Source of the DNA: DAOVRL01 sp023128595
GTDB lineage: Bacteria; Planctomycetota; Phycisphaerae; Sedimentisphaerales; Anaerobacaceae
Assembly (NCBI GenBank): GCA_030628155.1
Contig: DAOVRL010000032.1
Span: 1-30,605 of the forward strand
DNA length: 30,605 nucleotides
Direction of reading: 5' to 3'
In this document: positions 1 through 6,814 of the stretch, piece by piece
Layout of the letters: every line of letters begins with the position of its first letter
Position numbering within the stretch: the first letter of the stretch is position 1
Made by a program: the position numbers and the translations under genes
Notes under the pieces: generated by a model
Told to the model about the DNA's origin: nothing
Databases searched by the model: none
The model's input: the letters and a program-made list of their open reading frames with translations, nothing else

Positions 1-540
1 GCGAATTACAGCACTGCTCTTGGCAAGAATTCCAACAATAGTGTTCTTAGTAGTCTAACGGTAGGTTTTGGAGATAGGGTGGGTGGTCCCAGGGTGGAAT
101 TTAGAGTTGAAGATGAATTAGTTAGTGTTTATAACAACTTGTATGTCACTTGGGACGTAGATTGCAATACTGTTTCTACGCACTCGGTTTTCTATGACAA
201 GGAGACCTATGGGACAGCATTAGATCATTTAGAGGATAGTTCGAATACCATAAAGGTAAACGGCGAGGGGAAGAGGGAGTACGACCACGAAAGAGATCCG
301 GTGTTTTTGAAGAAGTGGGTGAGCGTAAAAGACTATGACAAGTATACAGACGAGTATGTCTGGGATGAGGAATTACAAGAATATGAGCTTGTCCGAACTT
401 ATGAAACGCATGAAGAGCTGAGAAGTAATTTAAGTATGAAAGTAGCCTGGCTAAGGCAGTGCGTTTTCGAATTGACGCAAGAAAACGAGACGCTTAAAGG
501 TCAGTTAGCTGCAATCAAAGAGCACGTTGGAATGGAATAA
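1..540 (+). CDS. C-terminal part of a trimeric adhesin / tail-fibre-like protein (5' truncated by window edge)
   Basis: The reading frame is open from base 1 and ends at TAA 538-540, so the gene starts outside the window; the GTG at 79 is only an internal codon. The first residues (STALGKNSNNSV, then LTVGFGDRV) resemble the short left-handed repeats of YadA-like heads and phage tail fibres. The middle is rich in Asp, Glu, Tyr and Lys. The end (SMKVAWLRQCVFELTQENETL) is a heptad-like coiled coil, like the C-terminal trimerisation or chaperone tails of tail-fibre and S74-type proteins. No S74 catalytic motif was identified. The DNA is clearly more A+T-rich than the genes that follow, which may indicate transfer. 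Function is inferred from style only; a surface or phage-derived structural role is likely, but the family is uncertain. Confidence 0.55.
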   Translation, partial: ANYSTALGKNSNNSVLSSLTVGFGDRVGGPRVEFRVEDELVSVYNNLYVTWDVDCNTVSTHSVFYDKETYGTALDHLEDSSNTIKVNGEGKREYDHERDPVFLKKWVSVKDYDKYTDEYVWDEELQEYELVRTYETHEELRSNLSMKVAWLRQCVFELTQENETLKGQLAAIKEHVGME

Positions 541-563
541 GCCGCCAGAGGGATTGGTTCTGT

Positions 564-1700
564 TTAGGTCTGCTGCATTGCGTCTGTGAATGTTTTGATA
601 TTGTTGGCCCATTTTCTGGCTTCGAGCAGGTCGACCTTGTCCTGTTTTACGAGCGTAGCGAGGTGCTTTTCGAGTGTTATCATTTTTTCATCGGGTCTGT
701 TGCGTGTTTTTGTCTGCAATTGCGTGTACATCTGCTCGATTTTTCCGGTCCTTATGAGGTTTGCGCAGGCGTAGTTGTTGTTTAGTATCTCCATTGCAAC
801 GAGGCGGCCTCGGCCATCTTTTCTCGGGATGAGCTTTTGGCTGACGACGTAGGCGAGTCCGAGTGATAGCTGGTTTCGGACCTCTGCCTGTCTGCCTGCG
901 GGGAAGTAGTCGAGGATTCGCGTTACAGTTCCGGTGGCGTCCCTCGTGTGGAGCGTGGAGAAGACCAGGTGTCCCGTTTCGGCGGCCATAAGTGTCATAG
1001 CTATTGTTTCCGGGTCGCGCATTTCTCCGACGAATATAATGTCGGGGTCCTCGCGGAGCATTTCTCGCAGTCCCTGGCGGAAGGACTTGACGTCTTTTCC
1101 GACCTCGCGCTGCGAGACGATCGACCGCTTCTGCGGCAGGATGTACTCTATTGGATCTTCGATAGTTATGATTCGGCAGGCGGTTTTCTCGCAGATTCGG
1201 TCGATGAGAGAGGCGATGGTGGTGGATTTTCCGGCCCCTGTAATGCCGGTCAGAAGGACAAGTCCGTGCTTGCGATTAACGATGTCTTCCCAAATGCTGT
1301 TGGGAAAGCCGACTTGCTCGAGCTTTGGAATTTCCATTGACAGTGCCCGGATTGCCGCGGCGAGCCCGTCATTGTCCTTGAAGATGTTTAATCGAAATTG
1401 CAATGAGGGGAGTCGATAGGAGCAGTCAACGCTGTGCTGAATATCGAGTTTTCTGACGTTTTCTTCTTTTAGAAAGGGATAGATGAGCTGCTTTGCGACC
1501 TGTGCGCTCACGGGCGGGCCTTTTAGCTTTACGAGGCTGCCGTCGATACGATAGGTTGGCGGCGCTCCGACTTTGATGTGCAAATCTGAAACGCGCATCG
1601 CGCCGTGCTCCTCGAAGTAATGGAGCATATCAAGTATGCTGAAGTCTCCGAGCTCTGCAGCGGAATAGACTTTTGCCGAAGCAGAGTATTGTTCGTTCAT
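564..1700 (-). CDS. pilT: Type IV pilus retraction ATPase PilT-like
   Basis: This is a secretion-superfamily hexameric ATPase of the PilT/PilU type, which powers type IV pilus retraction at the inner membrane. Numbered from the GTG at 1712, an N-terminal PAS-like domain (about 25-120, with SDLHIKVGAPPTYRIDG) precedes the motor domain. Walker A is GITGAGKST (156-164), the Asp box includes EDPIEY, Walker B is DPDIIFVGE (222-230), and the His box is AETGHLVFSTLHT (244-256). The A in the Walker A GAGKS is a mild departure from the usual GSGKS. I chose ATG at 1700 over GTG at 1712 because GGAG lies six bases before the ATG and overlaps the GTG. The protein is then 378 aa, normal for the family. 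No other pilus gene is in the window, so the pilus itself must be encoded elsewhere. PilU is an alternative name. Confidence 0.93.
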   Translation of the reverse strand: MNEQYSASAKVYSAAELGDFSILDMLHYFEEHGAMRVSDLHIKVGAPPTYRIDGSLVKLKGPPVSAQVAKQLIYPFLKEENVRKLDIQHSVDCSYRLPSLQFRLNIFKDNDGLAAAIRALSMEIPKLEQVGFPNSIWEDIVNRKHGLVLLTGITGAGKSTTIASLIDRICEKTACRIITIEDPIEYILPQKRSIVSQREVGKDVKSFRQGLREMLREDPDIIFVGEMRDPETIAMTLMAAETGHLVFSTLHTRDATGTVTRILDYFPAGRQAEVRNQLSLGLAYVVSQKLIPRKDGRGRLVAMEILNNNYACANLIRTGKIEQMYTQLQTKTRNRPDEKMITLEKHLATLVKQDKVDLLEARKWANNIKTFTDAMQQT

Positions 1701-1761
1701 ATTCGTCTCCACTGAAGATCAGCGTGAGAATGCGATTTATCCGTTGAGTTTTGGTTTTGTA

Positions 1762-1790
1762 TATATCGGCACAATAGTATATCGGCACAA
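1762..1790. repeat. Direct repeat, two 13-bp copies 16 bp apart
   Basis: TATATCGGCACAA occurs at 1762-1774 and again at 1778-1790, separated by TAG. It lies about 60-90 bases upstream of the pilT start, within the gap before the small gene at 1901. It could be a regulator-binding site or a simple duplication. Nothing else recognisable is seen in 1713-1900. Confidence 0.5.
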
Positions 1791-1900
1791 GCGGAGAAAG
1801 GGAAAAACGAAATTTCGTCACTGCCGGCGAGGGCAAGGTTTGGGGCTTTGTTTGAATTTTGTGGCAAATCAAATGTTGGCAGACGGCCGTGGGGCGGGGG

Positions 1901-2188
1901 TTACTTGCCGCTATTTTTTGTTTTTGGGGCCAGCCAGTCTTGGAGGTTTTTGGCCAGGATTTCCACATCCTTCTTTTCCATAATGTGGGCGATGATTGCG
2001 GGCGGGATTTTGAGCTTGAGCATTGCCTTTTGTGCCCTTTGCCAGAGCCGGTTTTTGCGGGCCGGGGTTTCGGCGAGGTACAACTCGGTGACCAGCTCGC
2101 CCAGTTTCTGGAGCAATATGGTATCGAGGTTGTTGTAATAGCCCGATATTACGGTCTTCTGGTACTCTGAATACTCATTCTCAGTCAT
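1901..2188 (-). CDS. Small conserved-looking hypothetical protein, 95 aa
   Basis: I do not recognise this protein. It starts MTENEYSEYQKTV and is rich in Lys, Leu and Glu, with predicted helices throughout (NLDTILLQKLGELVTELYLAET, KKDVEILAKNLQDWL). It has no signal peptide and no cysteines, so a cytosolic helical protein is likely. The frame is open upstream to 2326, but that extension has no coding character, and AGGA eight bases before the ATG at 2188 supports the short form. It is upstream of pilT on the same strand with a 200-bp gap, and divergent from the lptD-like gene. No function can be assigned. Confidence 0.6.
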   Translation of the reverse strand: MTENEYSEYQKTVISGYYNNLDTILLQKLGELVTELYLAETPARKNRLWQRAQKAMLKLKIPPAIIAHIMEKKDVEILAKNLQDWLAPKTKNSGK

Positions 2189-2448
2189 ATCCTGTGTCCT
2201 GTAATTCCGGGCTGTTTTGCGGAGGCCCTTTCCGTGTGGTTCACAGTTCTGCAGCAAAGGCGACAATACGGCGGAAAAAGGAGAAATTTCCAATAAGGTT
2301 TTACAGAAAAGCCTCAGATAAATCAAGTTATCGCTATTATTGGGATGATTTTTGCTGGCTTTGGCGGGATGAGCCGCTATAATCTGCGGGAAGTTGCGGC
2401 GATGAGCCGGGCTGCTGCGCAGGGTGTATCTCGTCAGGTTGGAGCGGG

Positions 2449-5448
2449 ATGCCGGGTGCGAGAGTCATTATTATGCGAAACAGAACGCTGTATATTCTGG
2501 TTTTTTGGGCCGTGCTGTGGGTGCCGGCTTCGTGGGCGATAGAGGCTGAGAAGGCCGAGCTATTTGTGGGCCAGGATCTGCACTTGCGGGGGCGGGAGCT
2601 TATAAGCGATCAGCTTGATACCGGAGGACATGCCCTGGTATTCGCCGAGGGGTTCTCGATGTCGATTGGGGCCAATGAGTTTTCCAGCGGGAGTGCGGTG
2701 GTGTGGCTGGAGAGTCTATCGGCTGAATTCGTGGGCAGGGGTCGTGCCGGTTATATAGCAACTGTGTATCTGCGTGGCAACGTATCGGTGGAAAAGGCCG
2801 CGGGGGCCAGGACGACCGATTTGAGCCAGGCGGCGATTGAAGGCGGCGGGGCAATGGTGGTGTGGTTCGGTGTCAGCGGTGAAGTTTTTGTGACGGCGGA
2901 CGAAAGGCAGGTGGCTGATCCCGGCGGATTGGAGCTTTACGCAAAGGCGCTTGACGGTCTGCTGGCTGCGGGGGTTGGAGAAAGAATTGTCGAATCGGTG
3001 AAATTGCCGGCAGAGAAACCAGGACCTGAGAAACCGAAGCCGGATAAGCCGGGCGAGAAAGTTACCAAGGTCGAGAAGATAGAGCCTCAGTTCAGGTATC
3101 CGATCAATTTAGCACCGGCCGGTGAGGTCAGACCGAAGCTCCGGGGGACCGAGGATCCGAATGAGAGGGGCATTGCGACGGTGATAGGGAGGTTCTATCT
3201 GTGGCAGAAACAGGATGAAAAGGGCGGTCTGTTAGAGCTGCAGGCGGACAACGGGGTCATATTTTATTCGAGCGAGGCGTCCAAGCCGGACGAAGAGCAG
3301 GCCAGGCCCGAGGACATTCTGGCCAAGGGGGCGGTGAAGGGGATTTATCTGTCGGGCGACGTTTTGATGACAAAGGGGCAGCGTACAATTCGGGCCGATG
3401 AGCTTTACTACGACTTCGAGAGAACAAAGGCGATCATAAAGAACGCCGAGATGAGGACTTTCGGCGTCTCCGAGGGGATTCCGATTTATGTCCGGGCGGC
3501 GGAGCTGCGGCAGGAGGCGGAGAACAAATTTTCGGCCGAGAATGTTACTTTGACGACGGATGAATTTCATCGACCTCAGATTTCACTTAACGCATCGAGC
3601 ATGAGCATTACCGATACGACCAGTGCGGATGAGCAGCAGGGCGGGGCCACCAAGAGCAGCTATGACGCGGTGATGCGCGATGTGCGCTTCGACGTGTATG
3701 GTAGAACGATTTTCTATTGGCCTCGCGTGCGCAGCAATCTGGAAAGGCCCGATATCCCGCTCAAGAGCGCTCATGTCGGCAAAAGCAGCGGGTGGGGGTG
3801 GGTAACTGAGACGCGATGGTACCTTGCCAGGCTTCTGGGATTGGCTGAGCCGGAGGGTACGGAAAGCACACTTGCCTTGGATCACTACAGCAAACGCGGC
3901 ACAGGCGGAGGAGTGGATATTGAGTACGCGCGCGAGAACTATTTCGGCAGGATGTTGGGGTACGTAATTAAGGACCGCGGCGAGGACAGGCTCGGCAGAC
4001 ATACAACCCGCAAGAATCTTGAGCCCGAACGCGAACTTCGCGGCCGGTTCCTCTGGCGGCACAGGCACTTTCTGCCTTACAACTGGCAGTTAACGGGCGA
4101 GATCAGCTATGCATCCGACCCGGACTTCATAGAAAGTTTCTATCGCAATGAGTTTAATGTCGGCAAATCGCAGGAAACGCTGCTTCATCTCAAGCGTATC
4201 GAGGAGAACTGGGGCCTTTCGTTTTTGGCGAAGATTCGGATAAACGATTTCGTCAATAAGTTAGAGGAATTGCCTACGGCTGAGTTTCACTGGACCGGTC
4301 AGTCGTTCTTTCACGACCGGCTGACGTTCTACAGCGATACTCAGGTCAGCCGATTCCGGCAGCGCTATGCTTCTGCCAATAAGACGCCGGGTCCGCAGCA
4401 GTTCTTTTCGTTTGCGACGACGCGGAACGAGGTTGATATGCCGCTGACTCTCGGCAAGGCCAAGGTGGTGCCTTTTGTGGCCGGGACGGTGGCTTATGAG
4501 GACAGATTTGGCTATTTCAGGGAGCTTGACGGGGGTATGGGGACGAGGGAGGACGATGTTTGGTACGGGGAGACGGGCGTTCGGGTTTCCCGGCAGCCTT
4601 ACTGGAAGGTATTTCCGGATGTAAAATCGCGGGTGTGGAATTTGAACCAGTTGCGGCATATCGTAACGCCTTATTTGACGGCTGTTAGCTACAGTCAAAG
4701 CGAATCGGTGATCGAACAACGTGATATATTGAACGTAGGTATATCTCAGCGGCTGCAAACGAAGCGTGGGACCGGTGAGAGACAGCGGACGGTTGACTGG
4801 ATGCGGCTGAATACGGACGTTACGTGGGTGAATGATTCACAAAGTCCTTCCGAGCGTGGGCCTGGGGCAGATAGATTTATCTGGAACAAGCCGTTTATCC
4901 CGATGGTAAATACGCTCACGCAACGGGACAGGCGCACCAGCAGCATGTATGGGGTGAGACGCAACTACATCGGGGCCGATTATAGCTGGCGGCTGAGCGA
5001 TACCACCGCGGTATTATCGGACATGAATTACGATATTCAAAGCGGGGTGGTGCAGCAGTTTAACGTTGGCTTTTCGCGGATGCGCTGGCCCAATTTGAGT
5101 TACTATCTTGGCAGCAGGTATTTGAGGCGGATTACGGTTCTCGATCCGGTGACCCGTGGGGTCCTCCAGAGAGGCTCTAATGCGTTTGTTTTCGCGATTA
5201 CTTACGTTCTGGACCCGCGATATACGGTGGTTTTCTCGCAGCAGATTGATTTTGACTACGGCGCAACGGTGAGCAGCGAGATCACTCTTATAAGGCGTTA
5301 TCACAGGATGTATTGGGGTCTTACGCTCAGGACGGACGAGTCGCTGGATGAACGAGGTATCGTATTTAGTATATGGCCCCAGGGTGTTCCCGATCTTTCT
5401 GTCGGCCCGAGGCGATATATGAATGTGGGTGGTTCGGCAGGCTATTAG
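2449..5448 (+). CDS. lptD: LptD/OstA-like outer-membrane LPS-assembly protein
   Basis: LptD forms the outer-membrane barrel that receives lipopolysaccharide from the LptA bridge. Here a signal peptide (hydrophobic stretch to about residue 30, cleaved near PASWA) is followed by an N-terminal beta region. A Lys/Pro linker lies at about 186-205. A second OstA-like region with TIRADELYYDFERTKAII (about 313) comes next, then a long beta-barrel region from about 423 (FYWPRVRSNLE) to the end. The barrel part is rich in Tyr, Arg and alternating hydrophobic residues (SYYLGSRYLRRITVLDP). At 999 aa it is longer than E. coli LptD (about 780), because of the extra N-terminal region. GGAG at 2441-2444 supports ATG 2449; ATG 2473 would also leave an intact signal peptide. 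No lptE is adjacent. The LptD assignment is by architecture and moderately sure. Confidence 0.72.
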   Translation: MPGARVIIMRNRTLYILVFWAVLWVPASWAIEAEKAELFVGQDLHLRGRELISDQLDTGGHALVFAEGFSMSIGANEFSSGSAVVWLESLSAEFVGRGRAGYIATVYLRGNVSVEKAAGARTTDLSQAAIEGGGAMVVWFGVSGEVFVTADERQVADPGGLELYAKALDGLLAAGVGERIVESVKLPAEKPGPEKPKPDKPGEKVTKVEKIEPQFRYPINLAPAGEVRPKLRGTEDPNERGIATVIGRFYLWQKQDEKGGLLELQADNGVIFYSSEASKPDEEQARPEDILAKGAVKGIYLSGDVLMTKGQRTIRADELYYDFERTKAIIKNAEMRTFGVSEGIPIYVRAAELRQEAENKFSAENVTLTTDEFHRPQISLNASSMSITDTTSADEQQGGATKSSYDAVMRDVRFDVYGRTIFYWPRVRSNLERPDIPLKSAHVGKSSGWGWVTETRWYLARLLGLAEPEGTESTLALDHYSKRGTGGGVDIEYARENYFGRMLGYVIKDRGEDRLGRHTTRKNLEPERELRGRFLWRHRHFLPYNWQLTGEISYASDPDFIESFYRNEFNVGKSQETLLHLKRIEENWGLSFLAKIRINDFVNKLEELPTAEFHWTGQSFFHDRLTFYSDTQVSRFRQRYASANKTPGPQQFFSFATTRNEVDMPLTLGKAKVVPFVAGTVAYEDRFGYFRELDGGMGTREDDVWYGETGVRVSRQPYWKVFPDVKSRVWNLNQLRHIVTPYLTAVSYSQSESVIEQRDILNVGISQRLQTKRGTGERQRTVDWMRLNTDVTWVNDSQSPSERGPGADRFIWNKPFIPMVNTLTQRDRRTSSMYGVRRNYIGADYSWRLSDTTAVLSDMNYDIQSGVVQQFNVGFSRMRWPNLSYYLGSRYLRRITVLDPVTRGVLQRGSNAFVFAITYVLDPRYTVVFSQQIDFDYGATVSSEITLIRRYHRMYWGLTLRTDESLDERGIVFSIWPQGVPDLSVGPRRYMNVGGSAGY

Positions 5449-5535
5449 TGATCGCTGAGAATTGGTTGTTATCCAAGATTGTCGGCCAGGTAGTGTTTTG
5501 TTTAAGGTAAATTCTAAGAGTTTAAGGAGAACGTT

Positions 5536-6480
5536 ATGGCATTGGTCAATACCAGGAAGATGTTCGAGATGGCGTATAAGAACGGTTATGCGGTCGGGGC
5601 GTTCAATGTGAACAATATGGAGATTACGCAGGGCATCATAGAGGCGGTGGCCGAGGAGAAGGCCCCTCTGATTCTGCAGGTCTCGAAGGGTGCTCGCAAA
5701 TACGCGAAGATCAGCTATCTCAAGGCGATTATCAATGTTGTTGTCGAGGAGAATCCGGACATTCCAATCGCGATAAACCTTGACCACGGCGATACATTTG
5801 AGACGTGCAAGCAGTTTGTCGATGACGGCTTTACGTCGGTAATGATCGACGCCTCGCACTATCCATTCGAGGAAAACATTGAAATGACGCGGAAGGTGGT
5901 CGAATATGCACACGCCAGAGATGTGGTGGTTGAAGCGGAGCTGGGTCAGTTGGGAGGGATTGAGGAGGACGTGGTCGGGGTTGAGGACGTCGCCAAGCAC
6001 GTAGCGGACCCGGACCAGGCGGTGGAGTTTGTCGAAAAGAGCGGGTGCGATTCTCTGGCGGTTGCGTGCGGGACGAGCCACGGGGCCTACAAGTTCAAGA
6101 CCGAGCCGAAACTGGCCTTCGACGTGATACAGGAGATCGGCGAGAGGCTTCCGGGATTTCCGCTGGTTATGCACGGCTCGAGCAGTGTGCTGAAGGAGTT
6201 CGTTGATCTAATTAACAAGTACGGCGGGGATATGCCGAATGCAATGGGTGTGCCGGAAGCTGCTGTGAGCAAAGCGGCGAAGATGGCGATTTGCAAGGTG
6301 AACATCGATACGGACTTACGGCTGGCCCTGACGGCCAAAATCAGGCAGGTCTATGCTGAGACACCGGGTGAGTTTGACCCTCGCAAGTATCTCGGGCCGG
6401 GCAGAGAGGCTATCAAGGCAATGGTCAAACACAAGCTGCACGTCCTTGGATGTGCCGGGAAAGCAGCCGAGTGTCTGTAG
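5536..6480 (+). CDS. fba: Class II fructose-bisphosphate aldolase
   Basis: This is a zinc-dependent class II aldolase that splits fructose 1,6-bisphosphate into dihydroxyacetone phosphate and glyceraldehyde 3-phosphate in glycolysis and gluconeogenesis. The sequence starts MALVNTRKMFEMAYKNGYAV and shows AINLDHGDTFE (79-89, with D83 and metal-ligand H84), VEAELGQLGG (132-141), ACGTSHGAYK (177-186, H182) and MHGSSSVLKEF (212-222, H213). It also has the substrate-binding KVNIDTDLRLA near 270. The length, 314 aa, fits the shorter type B subgroup, which also includes tagatose-bisphosphate and related aldolases, so the exact sugar is inferred. A strong AAGGAG six bases before the ATG fixes the start. 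It is probably its own transcription unit, 87 bases after the lptD-like gene. Confidence 0.93.
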   Translation: MALVNTRKMFEMAYKNGYAVGAFNVNNMEITQGIIEAVAEEKAPLILQVSKGARKYAKISYLKAIINVVVEENPDIPIAINLDHGDTFETCKQFVDDGFTSVMIDASHYPFEENIEMTRKVVEYAHARDVVVEAELGQLGGIEEDVVGVEDVAKHVADPDQAVEFVEKSGCDSLAVACGTSHGAYKFKTEPKLAFDVIQEIGERLPGFPLVMHGSSSVLKEFVDLINKYGGDMPNAMGVPEAAVSKAAKMAICKVNIDTDLRLALTAKIRQVYAETPGEFDPRKYLGPGREAIKAMVKHKLHVLGCAGKAAECL

Positions 6481-6610
6481 AAAGAGCGAAAACCTCTGAA
6501 CCAAAAGCGTAAACACCATTCACGGTTCGGTAGTTTTTGTCCGATATATGGGGTAGTGGTTGTTTGCCCCGGGTTCTTCGTTTTCGGTCTTAGTTATTCT
6601 TGATGTTTGT

Positions 6611-6786
6611 ATGAGTTCTGCAAAATTGCAGGTTAGGCCTATATTGTTGAAGAAAATCTCTTTTATGATTTTCTTCAATAATCACCTAACCACTTATGGC
6701 AGAATACATTGCTGTTAAAAAGAAAAAATCAAAAAACGATTTTTTCTTTTCTAAGCAGGCCTAACCTGCAATTTTGCAGAAGCCTT
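6611..6786. mobile_element. MITE-like element: 25-bp inverted repeats, two inner hairpins, 11-bp flanking direct repeats
   Basis: Arms 6616-6640 and 6757-6781 are perfect 25-bp inverted complements (outer TTCTGCAAAATTGCAG, inner AGGCCT). Inside are two more hairpins: 6643-6658 with 6667-6682 (16 bp, one mismatch) and 6718-6730 with 6738-6750 (13 bp). TTGATGTTTGT occurs at 6600-6610 and again at 6787-6797, each copy exactly five bases outside the inverted repeats, as expected of a target-site duplication. The element has no reading frame of note. It ends just before the ribosome-binding site of the S41 protease gene. The preceding bases 6481-6599 show nothing recognisable. An 11-bp duplication fits IS4-type transposition, but the source transposase is unknown. 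Confidence 0.75.
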
Positions 6787-6814
6787 TTGATGTTTGTTGT
6801 TAAGGAGCAGGTCT

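Noticed and set aside
5014..6174. 386-codon minus-strand open frame opposite the lptD end and the aldolase
   Set aside because: It runs antisense to two well-supported genes, has Arg/His-rich composition without any motif, and no ribosome-binding site; a shadow of GC-rich codon usage.
6718..6750. A/T hairpin as intrinsic terminator for the aldolase
   Set aside because: The stem is almost all A-T and it lies within the inserted element 240 bases after the gene; element structure explains it better.
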